64,000 bases of DNA, taken from assembly GCF_002142215.1 (NCBI RefSeq), contig NZ_NAST01000005.1:1-64000 (forward strand), read 5' to 3'. The stretch comes from Gilliamella sp. N-G2 (lineage in GTDB: Bacteria; Pseudomonadota; Gammaproteobacteria; Enterobacterales; Orbaceae). Within the stretch, counting starts at the first letter, position 1. Each line of letters opens with the position of its first letter. A program made the position numbers and the translations under genes. The notes below the pieces were generated by a model. That model was given only the letters and a program-made list of their open reading frames with translations, was not told the DNA's origin and searched no databases. Of this stretch, positions 45,392 through 54,782 are shown in pieces.

Positions 45392-46663
45392 ATGAGAAAA
45401 ATACCAAAATTTAGATGGTGCATGATTTTACTTGTTTGCGCTATTACTATTATCAATTATCTAGATCGAACAGCATTAGGTGTTGCTGCACCAACAATTT
45501 TAGAAACCACCGGTATTACTAAAGAGCAATATTCTTGGATAGTGAGTGCATTCCAGTTAGCCTATACTATTGGTCAACCTATTATGGGTTTCTTTATTGA
45601 TACTATCGGTCTTAGACTTGGATTTGCTATCTGTGCTCTAATTTGGGGACTAGCAACCATGGGGCATGCTTTGACAGGTACATGGCAAGGTTTGGCTTTC
45701 ATGCGTGGGGTTATGGGCTTTAGTGAAGCATCAGCTATTCCGGCAGGAATAAAAACCGCATCGATATGGTTCCCAGCAAAAGAGAGAGGAATTGCGTCAG
45801 GTGTCTTCAATATGGGAACATCTTTTGGTGCTATGTTAGCGCCACCTTTAATTGCTTGGTGTATTTTATTCCAAGGTTGGCAGTTCGCTTTTGTTGTTTC
45901 AGGCTCGTTAGCATTATTTGCTGCGCTTGCATGGTTTATTTTTTACCGTGATCCTAAAGACTCAAAAATATTATCTTCTGAAGAGAGAGAGTATATTGAA
46001 GCGGGACAAGAAAAATATTTAGGCGTCGATAATAAAAAAGAAAAGGTATCTCTTGCAACAATCCTTACTCAGCGCAATTTCTGGGGTATTGGTATTGCAC
46101 GTTTTCTTGCTGATCCGGCGTGGGGGACAATTAATTTTTGGGTGCCAATCTTCTTTGTTGAAACACTGCATTTTAGTTTAAAAGAAATTGCTATGTTTGT
46201 TTGGTTACCATTTTTAATGGCTGATTTAGGTTGTTTAGCAAGTGGTTTTGTCGCGAAGTTTTTTAATGACCGAGGAATATCTTTAATAAATTCAAGATTG
46301 ATAACCTTTACTATCGGCGCTGTGTTAATGATGACAATTGGTTTTGTTAGTATTGTCGAAAATCCATACTTAGCAGTATTTTTAATCAGCCTAGGTGGTT
46401 TTTCGCATCAATTATTATCTACGGTGGCATCGACTTTAGGTGGTGATTTATTCAAGAAAAATCAAGTTGCGACAGCTGTTGGTATGGCGGGTGCTTGTGC
46501 TTGGACTGGGCAATTAATATTTAACCTTTTTATTGGTGCATTTGTAGGCATAATTGGTTTTGGTCCTTTCTTTGTAGCGCTCGCGTTCTTTGATGTAATT
46601 GGCGCAATAGTGCTTTGGACTTTTATTCGAGAAAATAAAGTTAATAACAGTATCAGTAATTAA
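45392..46663 (+). CDS. exuT: Hexuronate transporter ExuT (MFS, anion:cation symporter)
   Basis: 423-residue, twelve-helix protein. MRKIPKFRWCMILLVCAITIINYLDRTALGVAAPTI, IPAGIKTASIWFPAKERGIASGVFNMGTSFGAMLAPPL and LAFFDVIGAIVLWT match ExuT of enterobacteria. Proton-driven uptake of glucuronate and galacturonate. Third gene of its operon, followed by a strong terminator. Confidence 0.9.
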   Translation: MRKIPKFRWCMILLVCAITIINYLDRTALGVAAPTILETTGITKEQYSWIVSAFQLAYTIGQPIMGFFIDTIGLRLGFAICALIWGLATMGHALTGTWQGLAFMRGVMGFSEASAIPAGIKTASIWFPAKERGIASGVFNMGTSFGAMLAPPLIAWCILFQGWQFAFVVSGSLALFAALAWFIFYRDPKDSKILSSEEREYIEAGQEKYLGVDNKKEKVSLATILTQRNFWGIGIARFLADPAWGTINFWVPIFFVETLHFSLKEIAMFVWLPFLMADLGCLASGFVAKFFNDRGISLINSRLITFTIGAVLMMTIGFVSIVENPYLAVFLISLGGFSHQLLSTVASTLGGDLFKKNQVATAVGMAGACAWTGQLIFNLFIGAFVGIIGFGPFFVALAFFDVIGAIVLWTFIRENKVNNSISN

Positions 46664-46696
46664 TCGTTAATAACTAACAAATAATTAATATTAACT

Positions 46697-46740
46697 ATAA
46701 TAGTAAGGATCAAGATTTTTGATCCTTGCTATTATTTTTG
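46697..46740 (+). terminator. Rho-independent terminator after exuT
   Basis: A 17-bp stem (one G-U pair) with a 5-base loop, followed by a T-rich tail. The arm ends contain AAGGATCAA / TTGATCCTT. Confidence 0.88.
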
Positions 46741-46919
46741 TTTGTTTAATTATTCTATTTCACCTTTCTATTAGTTTTCAATAAATGAAATAAATTGTAA
46801 ATATTATTTTTTTACACGACTTTTTTAACTAAATCAGGTAAATTATTCAGCATTAAATTTTTTTAGGATAAAAATTATTTTTTATTAATTTTAGCAAAGA
46901 TTAAGGATAAGCCTAATTC

Positions 46920-47381
46920 ATGCGTGATAATGAGCCAAAAGTGTTGACCAGTCTTTTATCACAAGGTGCTTTATTATGCCAGATAAAAGAAAGAACACAG
47001 GCATTGAGTCAATTAACAAAAGTTATTGATAAGTTACTTCCAACACCTTTAAATCAGCATTATAGAGTTGCTAATTATCGTCAAAGTGTTCTTATTCTTG
47101 AGGTTAGTTCGGCTAACTGGTTAAGTAGAATAAAATATGAACAGAGTAATTTAATCTCAGGCATACGTGAAAAAATATTACCATCACTATCTTCTATCCA
47201 ATATAAGATTAATCCAACAATAGCAACAAATTATTCGCAATCAGTTAATTTATCTGACAATAATGTTAAAATTGAAAATGTGCTCAGTAAGCAAACAGCA
47301 ATATATTTAAATGTGGTGGCTGAGAAAGCACCAGATAAATTGAAAAAACAATTGATTAAACTTGCGAACCATGCAAAATAA
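46920..47381 (+). CDS. dciA: DciA-family (DUF721) replicative helicase loader
   Basis: 153 residues. The pattern LTSLLSQGALLCQIKERTQALSQL, LPTPLNQHYRVANYRQSVLILEVSSANWLSRIKYEQSNL is the DUF721 domain. DciA recruits DnaB in bacteria that lack the phage-derived DnaC, so its presence separates this lineage from E. coli. The C-terminal half is divergent. AGGATA lies upstream of the ATG. Confidence 0.82.
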   Translation: MRDNEPKVLTSLLSQGALLCQIKERTQALSQLTKVIDKLLPTPLNQHYRVANYRQSVLILEVSSANWLSRIKYEQSNLISGIREKILPSLSSIQYKINPTIATNYSQSVNLSDNNVKIENVLSKQTAIYLNVVAEKAPDKLKKQLIKLANHAK

Positions 47382-47431
47382 ACCAAACAATATTTTCAAG
47401 TTATATAATTAAAAGCTATAAGGAGTGAAAT

Positions 47432-47839
47432 ATGGATAATAACATGATGACTTATATCGTCATTGGCCTAGTAATTGGGTTTATTTTAGGCATGATTTTC
47501 ATGAATTTTATTTCGCCAAAAGGGCGTAAATACATCAAAGCACAACGTGAATTAGAACAAACCCAAGAAGAGTTGGCATCACAGAAACAAATGATGGTTA
47601 AGCATTTTTCACATAGCGCTGAGATTTTAGATAATATGGCTAAAGATTTTCGTCGCTTATATCAACATATTGCAGATACTTCAGGACAATTTGTAACTTC
47701 CGATGACATGCAGATGATTGATTTAGAAAATACCAATAATGATATAAGTGTTCAAAAAGAGTTAACACTGGAAAAACAACCGAAAGACTATTCAGATAAT
47801 CCTTCAGGATTATTTAAAAGTGACGATGTTAAATCTTAA
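47432..47839 (+). CDS. zapG: YhcB/ZapG family (DUF1043) inner-membrane protein
   Basis: 135 residues: one N-terminal transmembrane helix (about 5-28, YIVIGLVIGFILGMIFMNFI) followed by a charged coiled-coil (RKYIKAQRELEQTQEELASQKQMMVKHFSHSAEILDNMAKDFRRLYQHIADT). Linked in E. coli to cell division and envelope growth. AAGGAG precedes the ATG. Upstream of degQ as in E. coli. Confidence 0.88.
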   Translation: MDNNMMTYIVIGLVIGFILGMIFMNFISPKGRKYIKAQRELEQTQEELASQKQMMVKHFSHSAEILDNMAKDFRRLYQHIADTSGQFVTSDDMQMIDLENTNNDISVQKELTLEKQPKDYSDNPSGLFKSDDVKS

Positions 47840-47921
47840 TTAATCTTAAATATTTCGTAAATCTGATTTGAGTAACGAAATTTATATGTTAAATGTTAAT
47901 TTCCTTAAATGAGAGAGTTTT

Positions 47922-49298
47922 ATGATGAGTTATTCTTTACGCAAACCCAAAAGAGTATTAAGCGTAATTGCATTAAGTTTAGGTTTAAGTTTAGCTACAT
48001 TACCGAATGCTTATGCTGCATTTCCATTTTTACCAGCAGACAATACTCAACAGCAACCATCACTTGCACCAATGTTGGAAACCGTTTTACCTTCTGTGGT
48101 TAGTATTAAAGTTGAAGGTACAACTCAAATGAAAAATAATATGCCTGAAGAATTTAGACGATTTTTCGGTTATCCAGATAACCAATCAAGACAATTTTCA
48201 GGATTAGGATCAGGTGTAATTATTGATGCTGAAAAAGGTTATATTGTTACTAATAATCATGTTATTGATAACGCTGATAAGATTACGGTTGAATTAAATG
48301 ATGGTCGTGAATATCAAGCAAAACTTATTGGCAAAGATCCTCAAAGTGATATAGCTTTATTAAAAATAGATGATGCTAAAAAATTAACCGCAATTAAACT
48401 TGCTGACTCAGATAAAATTCGAGTTGGTGATTATGTTGTTGCAATTGGTAACCCATTTGGTATTGGTCAAACAGTTACATCAGGTATTATTTCTGCATTA
48501 GCACGTAGTGGACTTAGTATGAATGGATTCGAAAATTTCATTCAAACCGATGCGTCAATTAATCAAGGTAATTCGGGCGGAGCCTTAGTTAACTTAAATG
48601 GTGAATTAGTCGGGATAAATACCGCTATTATTGCACCAAGTGGTGGTAATGTTGGTATTGGTTTCGCTATACCTAGTAATATGGTTAATAATTTAACTTC
48701 TCAAATTATTGAATATGGTGAAGTTAAACGAGGGGTTTTAGGTATAAAAGGTAATGAATTAACATCAGATATTGCTAAAGCTTTTGACCTTGAAGTACAG
48801 AAGGGAGCATTTGTTAGTGAGGTTATGGATGATTCGGCTGCAAAAGATGCTGGAATTAAATCTGGCGACGTCATTATATCAATGGATGGTAAACCTGTTG
48901 ATAGTTTTGCGGAGTTACGAGCTAAAATCGCGACAACTGGTGCTGGTCGTACTGTTAAATTAGGTCTAATTCGAGATGGTAAAGAGATTTCTGTTGAAGT
49001 TAAATTGAAAAATGGCAATGAATCAAATACCGAAGCTAAATCTCTACATCCGGCACTTGATGGTGCGATATTGATTAATGGAGATGTAAAAGGTCAAAAA
49101 GGCGTATTGATTGATAGTATTGCTAAAAATTCACCTGCTGCTCGTCTAAGTTTACAAGAAGGCGATCTTATCACTGGTGTTAATAAAACCAGAATCAATA
49201 ATATTTCCGATTTACGTAAAATTATTGATAGTAATCCTTCAGCAATTGCTTTAAATATTATACGGGGTGATAGCCGTCTATATTTAATTTTACGCTAA
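47922..49298 (+). CDS. degQ: Periplasmic serine endoprotease DegQ (DegP/HtrA family)
   Basis: 458 residues with a Sec signal (cleavage likely after PNAYA), trypsin-like domain with triad in TNNHVID, DIALLKI and NQGNSGGAL, and two PDZ domains (about 255-350 and 365-455). Degrades misfolded periplasmic proteins. Two adjacent ATGs (47922, 47925) are possible starts. Followed by degS after a hairpin. Confidence 0.92.
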   Translation: MMSYSLRKPKRVLSVIALSLGLSLATLPNAYAAFPFLPADNTQQQPSLAPMLETVLPSVVSIKVEGTTQMKNNMPEEFRRFFGYPDNQSRQFSGLGSGVIIDAEKGYIVTNNHVIDNADKITVELNDGREYQAKLIGKDPQSDIALLKIDDAKKLTAIKLADSDKIRVGDYVVAIGNPFGIGQTVTSGIISALARSGLSMNGFENFIQTDASINQGNSGGALVNLNGELVGINTAIIAPSGGNVGIGFAIPSNMVNNLTSQIIEYGEVKRGVLGIKGNELTSDIAKAFDLEVQKGAFVSEVMDDSAAKDAGIKSGDVIISMDGKPVDSFAELRAKIATTGAGRTVKLGLIRDGKEISVEVKLKNGNESNTEAKSLHPALDGAILINGDVKGQKGVLIDSIAKNSPAARLSLQEGDLITGVNKTRINNISDLRKIIDSNPSAIALNIIRGDSRLYLILR

Positions 49299-49317
49299 AT
49301 AATTATTTAGTTATAAA

Positions 49318-49340
49318 TCGTCGATGCAAAGCATCGACGA
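49318..49340. repeat. Strong hairpin between degQ and degS
   Basis: TCGTCGATGC-AAA-GCATCGACGA, a perfect 10-bp stem without a T-run, 20 bases after the degQ stop codon. Likely stabilises the degQ mRNA end or weakens read-through to degS. Confidence 0.6.
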
Positions 49341-49410
49341 AAACTTCATTTTAACCCTCAGTTAGATGTGATAGAATTCTAACAACTATTCTCATCAGCT
49401 AATCATAATT

Positions 49411-50463
49411 ATGCTTAAAAAGTTTCTTTGGCCAACATTAATTGGTGCTGTTTTAGCGATAGTGTTACTCATTATTTTTCCTTCTTTAAGAAATGGAACG
49501 CAATCTGATTTTTCAAGATCTATTTTTAATGATGAACCTATGAGTTATTCAAATGCAGTAAAGATAGCCGCACCTGCCGTGGTAAATATTTATAGTCGTT
49601 CAATTAATTCTGTACCTAAACAATCACAAGATAGTCCAATAACACCGTTGGGTTCTGGTGTTATTATGAGTGAGCTTGGTTATATCGTTACCAATTATCA
49701 TGTTGTTGATGGTGCGGAACAAATTATTGTTGCTTTGCAAGATGGGCGGATTTTTGCTGCATTACCTGTCGGTTCCGATAAATTAGTTGATATTGCAGTA
49801 TTGAAAATCGAAGCATCTAATCTTCCAAGAATACCGATTAATTCTTCCCTCGATCCGAAAATTGGTGATGTCGTCTTAGCCATTGGCAACCCTTATAACA
49901 TCGGGCAAACTATTACCCAAGGTATCATTAGTGCTACTGGTCGTGATGGACTCAGTCCATATCGTCGACAAAATTTTATCCAAACTGATGCTTCCATCAA
50001 TCATGGTAATTCTGGAGGTGCTTTGGTTAACACTAAAGGTGAATTGATGGGTATTAACACTCTGACATTTGCCAAAAACTTAGGTAATGATGTTCCTGAA
50101 GGAATTGGTTTTGCCATTCCAACTGCATTAGCTGTTAAAATAATGAATAAATTAATTCAAGATGGCAAAGTGATTCGAGGTTATATTGGCATTGATGGTT
50201 TAGAATTTGCACCAACACAAAACCCAAGTGATCTACCGAAAGTGTTAGGTATTTTAGTCACTAATGCTGAAGGCCCTTCTTTGCAAGCTGGTGTACAAGC
50301 TAATGATATTTTAATAATGGTCGATAATAAGCCAGTAAAATCGATAGTTGAAACCATGGATCAAATTGCTGAGTTGAAACCGGGAACAATCGTCCCCATA
50401 ATTGTCTTACGCAATGGTGAAAAGATTCAGTTGCAAATCACTATTGGTCAATTGCCGGTTTAG
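49411..50463 (+). CDS. degS: Inner-membrane-anchored protease DegS
   Basis: 350 residues with an uncleaved N-terminal anchor (LWPTLIGAVLAIVLLIIFPSL), protease domain (TNYHVVD, DIAVLKI, NHGNSGGAL) and one PDZ domain. One PDZ and the anchor distinguish it from DegQ. Starts the RseA cleavage cascade of the sigma-E response when it senses misfolded porins. Confidence 0.92.
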   Translation: MLKKFLWPTLIGAVLAIVLLIIFPSLRNGTQSDFSRSIFNDEPMSYSNAVKIAAPAVVNIYSRSINSVPKQSQDSPITPLGSGVIMSELGYIVTNYHVVDGAEQIIVALQDGRIFAALPVGSDKLVDIAVLKIEASNLPRIPINSSLDPKIGDVVLAIGNPYNIGQTITQGIISATGRDGLSPYRRQNFIQTDASINHGNSGGALVNTKGELMGINTLTFAKNLGNDVPEGIGFAIPTALAVKIMNKLIQDGKVIRGYIGIDGLEFAPTQNPSDLPKVLGILVTNAEGPSLQAGVQANDILIMVDNKPVKSIVETMDQIAELKPGTIVPIIVLRNGEKIQLQITIGQLPV

Positions 50464-50604
50464 ATTGGCCTTTTATTACTTGATTATCTTTGATATAGGA
50501 CGTATAATTCGCACCCTTATCATGTTATTTAACACTCGTATGGTGTATAGATTTTGCGATTAAGCCATTTATATAGCGATACGAACAAACTTTAGAGGTT
50601 TATT

Positions 50605-50820
50605 ATGAAAGAAGGTATCCATCCAGAATACACTGCAATTACAGCTACTTGTTCTTGTGGTAACAAAATTGAAACTCATTCAACTATTGGTCATGATATT
50701 CATCTTGACGTATGTGGTGAATGTCACCCGTTCTATACAGGTAAACAACGTGATGTAGCAACTGGCGGACGTGTTGATAAATTTAAACAACGTTTTGCAA
50801 TGGTTGGCGGTAAAAAATAG
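50605..50820 (+). CDS. rpmE: 50S ribosomal protein L31, zinc-binding form
   Basis: 71 residues. Four zinc ligands are present in CSCG and CGEC, so this is the Cys-containing form rather than the zinc-independent YkgM type. Ends [17 protein letters not shown]. The preceding 141 bases contain its promoter region. Confidence 0.96.
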   Translation: MKEGIHPEYTAITATCSCGNKIETHSTIGHDIHLDVCGECHPFYTGKQRDVATGGRVDKFKQRFAMVGGKK

Positions 50821-50841
50821 TTTTACTAATTGTTACGTTGT

Positions 50842-50867
50842 AAAAAAGGCGCTTAAAGCGCCTTTTT
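50842..50867. terminator. Bidirectional terminator between rpmE and metJ
   Basis: A 13-bp near-perfect inverted repeat, AAAAAAGGCGCTT / AAGCGCCTTTTTT, with A and T tracts on both sides so it can stop both convergent transcripts. Confidence 0.92.
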
Positions 50868-50883
50868 TGTATCTATGATTCAA

Positions 50884-51198
50884 TCATTCATCAATTAAAT
50901 CAGGATCTATACCTAAAGCTCGCATCATTTTCTGTGCTTGTAACGGAATGCCATCATCATGATCTTTCTGTAAATCTTCATCACAAGGCAGTGGTTGGCC
51001 AGTATAAGCGTGTAGAAAAGCTTCACATAAAAGTTCACTATTCGTTGCATGACGTAAATTATTGACTTGTCGTCTAGTTCGCTCATCAGTTAATATTTTT
51101 AATACTTTTAACGGAATTGAGACTGTAATTTTTTTTACTTGTTCGCTTTTTTTACCATGCTCAGCATAAGGGCTAATATAATCGCCGTTCCATTCCAT
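50884..51198 (-). CDS. metJ: Methionine repressor MetJ
   Basis: 104-residue ribbon-helix-helix repressor using S-adenosylmethionine as corepressor. The segment from [17 protein letters not shown] to [13 protein letters not shown] is nearly identical to E. coli MetJ. The second of two adjacent ATGs (51198) fits the family N-terminus and spacing from GGTGA. Divergent from metB across four met boxes. Confidence 0.96.
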   Translation of the reverse strand: MEWNGDYISPYAEHGKKSEQVKKITVSIPLKVLKILTDERTRRQVNNLRHATNSELLCEAFLHAYTGQPLPCDEDLQKDHDDGIPLQAQKMMRALGIDPDLIDE

Positions 51199-51280
51199 CA
51201 TTTATTCACCAAATCAATCACATCACAAATAATGTGGATAATTTTAGCGTTTTTTTTGCTTAGCTGCAATCTATACACCA

Positions 51281-51312
51281 AGATAGTTAGACGTCTAGAC
51301 ATGTTGACGTCT
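51281..51312. promoter_or_regulatory. Four tandem met boxes (MetJ operator)
   Basis: Contiguous 8-base units AGATAGTT, AGACGTCT, AGACATGT and TGACGTCT; the second matches the consensus exactly and the others are close. Located between metJ and metB, so both genes are probably repressed by MetJ. Confidence 0.9.
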
Positions 51313-51381
51313 TTTGTTATTGTGTTATTCTTATACAACTAAAATCTAAAAATAAATAAAGTGGTTTGTAGGAAGGTTATT

Positions 51382-52548
51382 ATGGCTCATAAATCTAAAA
51401 ATCTTAGCCAAGATACTATTGCTGTTCGTGGTGGATTAAATACAGATGACCAATTTGGTAGCGTAGTTCCTGTTATTACGCCTTCAACGTGTTATCGCTA
51501 TCAATCATTTGCAACACCAAGGAAATTTGATTATGGTCGCAAATCTAATCCAAGTAGACGATTAGTTGAGGAAACGGTAGCGAAATTAGAAGGTGGTGCA
51601 GACGCCATTTTAACCAATTGTGGTATGTCAGCTATTCATTTGATTAGTGTTGCGTTACTAAGTCCAAATGATACCGTTGTTGCTCCTCATGATTGTTATG
51701 GCGGTAGTTATCGATTATTTAACAGCTTGAGTCAAAAAGGTTATTTTAAAACCAAATTTGTAGACCAATCCGATCCTATCGCTTTAAAAGAAGCGCTGAA
51801 TTTAAAACCTAAATTAGTATTGATTGAATCGCCAAGTAATCCATTATTAAGAGTCGTTGATATTGCTGATATTGCACGTCAGGCGCATGAGGTTGGTGCG
51901 TTAGTTTTGGTTGATAATACCTTTATGACACCAATTTTACAAAAACCACTGGAATTAGGGGCTGATATTGTTAGTCATTCTTGTACTAAATTTTTAAATG
52001 GTCACTCAGATCTGTTAGCCGGAATATTAGTATTTAAAGAGCAACAATTAGCTACAGATGTATTGTGGTGGGCAAATAATATCGGAACATCAACTTCATC
52101 ATTTGATAGTTATTTATTATTGCGTGGTTTAAGAACCCTTACTGCAAGAGTTAGATTACAACAAGAAAATGCAGAAAAAGTCGTCGAATTTTTAGTTAAT
52201 CATCCTAAAATTGCTAAAGTTTTTCATCCTTCGCTACCAACAAATTTAGGTCATGACATTGCCAAAAAACAACAAAAAGGCTTCGGTTCACTATTGAGTT
52301 TTGAATTAGCTTGTGCTGCCGATGATATGCCTAAATTCCTAGATGCGTTGCATATTTTTACCTTAGCGCAATCACTTGGTGGCGTAGAAAGTTTGATATG
52401 TCATCCAGCTACAATGACCCATTCAGGAATTAGTGCTGAAGCACGTAAAACGGCAGGTATATCCGATCAATTATTACGTATTTCTGTAGGCCTTGAGGAT
52501 ATCGATGATCTGATTGGTGATTTAGAGCAAGCGTTAGCAAATATTTAA
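51382..52548 (+). CDS. metB: Cystathionine gamma-synthase MetB
   Basis: 388-residue PLP enzyme joining O-succinylhomoserine and cysteine. PLP lysine in SHSCTKFLNGHSDLLAG; further motifs YGRKSNPSRRLVEE, SPSNPLLRVVDI and LGGVESLICHPATMTHSG. The ATG at 51382 follows a clear AGGAAGG; an in-frame GTG at 51361 is rejected. Under MetJ control from the upstream boxes. Confidence 0.92.
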   Translation: MAHKSKNLSQDTIAVRGGLNTDDQFGSVVPVITPSTCYRYQSFATPRKFDYGRKSNPSRRLVEETVAKLEGGADAILTNCGMSAIHLISVALLSPNDTVVAPHDCYGGSYRLFNSLSQKGYFKTKFVDQSDPIALKEALNLKPKLVLIESPSNPLLRVVDIADIARQAHEVGALVLVDNTFMTPILQKPLELGADIVSHSCTKFLNGHSDLLAGILVFKEQQLATDVLWWANNIGTSTSSFDSYLLLRGLRTLTARVRLQQENAEKVVEFLVNHPKIAKVFHPSLPTNLGHDIAKKQQKGFGSLLSFELACAADDMPKFLDALHIFTLAQSLGGVESLICHPATMTHSGISAEARKTAGISDQLLRISVGLEDIDDLIGDLEQALANI

Positions 52549-52569
52549 CCGTTATCAATTTATTAATAG

Positions 52570-52598
52570 AGTTGGAAAATAGCTTATTTTTCGACTTT
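52570..52598. terminator. Hairpin between metB and citX
   Basis: A 12-bp stem including G-U pairs (AGTTGGAAAATA / TATTTTTCGACT) with a GCT loop, followed on the plus strand by TT. Lies between convergent genes and may act on both. Confidence 0.6.
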
Positions 52599-52630
52599 AT
52601 TAATATAGACAGCTATATATTTTAGCTGGT

Positions 52631-53179
52631 TTAATTATTTCGATAATCTTTGACTTTATTGGTAATGGCGCTGAGGATCTCGTTAATGGAATGCCGTTTA
52701 CTTCGACCACAAATTTTAGCATTATCATGGCAAACTAAACATTGTCGAGAATGATGCTCGAATTTAGACCGAGAAATACTTTTTTGTGTAACAGGGTCAA
52801 TGATATCAATATCCCATAATCGTCCTAAAAAATGCCTCTCCTCAATTTTTATACACAGTTGTTTAAGCATATCAACGTTATGATCAATTGATAATAATGC
52901 TTCATCACCAGTTATGCTTTCATAAAGTTTTTCATGGATAATAGAAATATTATGTTGGTTTAACATCTGATGGATAGCTTGTACAGCTTCATTAAATAAG
53001 AATACAGTGCCACTACTTTTCTTGATTGGTCCAGGTATTACTAAACTTAATGATATTAGCGGATAAGGGTATTGCTCAAAAACTTGTTGCTGATTGTTTA
53101 CGCGGTTTTCTTTGGCCATTAACATTTGCTCAAGCGTTATGTTAATGCCATCGTCGAATCTTAATGTTTGATTATTCAT
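52631..53179 (-). CDS. citX: CitX, apo-citrate lyase phosphoribosyl-dephospho-CoA transferase
   Basis: About 182 residues. Attaches the 2'-(5''-phosphoribosyl)-3'-dephospho-CoA group to the CitD acyl carrier. Motifs: PLISLSLVIPGPIK, GRLWDIDI and RQCLVCHDNAKICGRSKRH. The ATG at 53179 fits E. coli CitX; an ATG at 53200 lies inside a hairpin arm. It needs a prosthetic-group precursor made by CitG, which is not encoded in this window. Confidence 0.88.
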   Translation of the reverse strand: MNNQTLRFDDGINITLEQMLMAKENRVNNQQQVFEQYPYPLISLSLVIPGPIKKSSGTVFLFNEAVQAIHQMLNQHNISIIHEKLYESITGDEALLSIDHNVDMLKQLCIKIEERHFLGRLWDIDIIDPVTQKSISRSKFEHHSRQCLVCHDNAKICGRSKRHSINEILSAITNKVKDYRNN

Positions 53180-53190
53180 AATGATGTTGA

Positions 53191-53226
53191 GTAATAGCAT
53201 AACTAAGAATTTTGTTATGCTATTAC
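53191..53226. repeat. 13-bp hairpin between citF and citX
   Basis: GTAATAGCATAAC and GTTATGCTATTAC are perfectly complementary with a 10-base loop. No T-run. The structure lies in the short citF-citX gap and would reduce or decouple citX translation relative to the lyase subunits. Confidence 0.6.
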
Positions 53227-53240
53227 TATTACAAAGTTAA

Positions 53241-54770
53241 TTAGTCTTTGACTTGACGAACAACATCAATAATTGAGCCGTCACGGAAGTGAACAATCCC
53301 AACAATTTTATCGTTAAATTCAATTGGTTTTGGTTCACCTGTTAATGCAATAGCACATTGATAAAGTTCTTCAATAGTCATTACTGGTAAATTAGCCGCT
53401 TTTAATCGTTCTGCGATTTCAGGACGAGCAGGATTTACCGCTATACCATGGTCAGTGACTAGCACATCTACACTTTCACCTGGTGTAACAATTGTCGTTA
53501 CTTTTCTTATTACTGTTGGAATTCTGCTACGAATTAGTGGTGCAACGATAATAGTTAGATTTGCTCCAGCGGCTGTATCACAGTGACCACCGGATGCACC
53601 GCGCATAACACCATCAGATCCTGTTAGTACATTAACGTTGAAATCTAAATCTACTTCGAGTGCGCTGAGAATAACAATATCTAATTCATCAACACTTGCA
53701 CCTTTTGAGGCTGGATTAGCGTAAACGTTGGTTGAAACTTCAATATGATCTTTATTCTTACCTAAAGATTGTCCTGCAGTTCCATCAAAACTTTGTGTAT
53801 CAAGTAAACGTTTTACTAAGCCTTTCTCATGAAGATCGACGATACTTGCTGTAATACCACCTAGAGCAAATGATGCTGTGATATTTTTCGCTCTCATCCG
53901 ATTTTCTAGAAAGCGTGTCGCTGCAGTTGATGATGCGCCAGAACCAGTCTGAATTGAGAATCCATCTTTAAAATAACCTGAATTTTCGATAACATCAGCG
54001 GCATAGCGTGCAATCATTAATTCTCTAGGGTTACTGGTGATACGTGCTGCACCAACGCTAATTTTAGTTGGGTCACCAACTTCGTCAACTTTAACAATAT
54101 AGTCAACTTGATCTTGGCGGATACTTGCTGGATGGTTAGGATAACCAACAATATCTTCAGTAAGTAAAACCACTTTCTTAGCAAATTGAGCATCAACCAT
54201 AGCATAACCAAGGGCGCCACATTGTGATTTACCTGATACGCCATTGGCATTACCTTGTTCGTCAGCAGTTGATACAGCTAAGAATGCGATATCAATATTA
54301 ATTTCTCCGCTTTGGATTAATTTGACTCGACCACCGTGAGAATGGATATGTACCGGATTTTCCATCAGGCCGTGTGAAATCGCATCAGCTAATTTTCCAC
54401 GTAATCCTGAGGTATAGATTTTAGTAATTACACCAGACTCAATGTGAGGAATCAATGCTGCATTACAGCTTAATAATGAGCTTGAAGCTAATGTAAGGTT
54501 CTTAATACCTAATTTACTAATGGTTTCAACAACTTTGTTGATAACTTTATCGCCTTCACGAAATGCGTGGTGAAAAGAGATAGTCATTCCATCACGAAGT
54601 TCACACTTTTCTATTGCTTGCTCAATTGACTCACACAATTTACGGGTATATTTAGACTCATCTTTTAGATAAGGTGTGGTTGCATTAGCATCAATAAATG
54701 GTGTGATATTTTTAAGATCAGGATGCTGTTTTGATAAATCAGCAATTTTTTGGTTTATAGAAGTTGTCAT
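53241..54770 (-). CDS. citF: Citrate lyase alpha subunit CitF (citrate:acetyl-ACP transferase)
   Basis: 509 residues of the CoA-transferase family. Recognised from RDGMTISFHHAFREGD, GSDGVMRGASGGHCDTAAGANL and IPTVIRKVTTIVTPGESVDVLVTDHGIAVNPARPE. Exchanges the acetyl on CitD for citrate. Twelve bases after citE in the citCDEFX unit. Confidence 0.95.
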   Translation of the reverse strand: MTTSINQKIADLSKQHPDLKNITPFIDANATTPYLKDESKYTRKLCESIEQAIEKCELRDGMTISFHHAFREGDKVINKVVETISKLGIKNLTLASSSLLSCNAALIPHIESGVITKIYTSGLRGKLADAISHGLMENPVHIHSHGGRVKLIQSGEINIDIAFLAVSTADEQGNANGVSGKSQCGALGYAMVDAQFAKKVVLLTEDIVGYPNHPASIRQDQVDYIVKVDEVGDPTKISVGAARITSNPRELMIARYAADVIENSGYFKDGFSIQTGSGASSTAATRFLENRMRAKNITASFALGGITASIVDLHEKGLVKRLLDTQSFDGTAGQSLGKNKDHIEVSTNVYANPASKGASVDELDIVILSALEVDLDFNVNVLTGSDGVMRGASGGHCDTAAGANLTIIVAPLIRSRIPTVIRKVTTIVTPGESVDVLVTDHGIAVNPARPEIAERLKAANLPVMTIEELYQCAIALTGEPKPIEFNDKIVGIVHFRDGSIIDVVRQVKD

Positions 54771-54782
54771 GTTTCAATCCTA

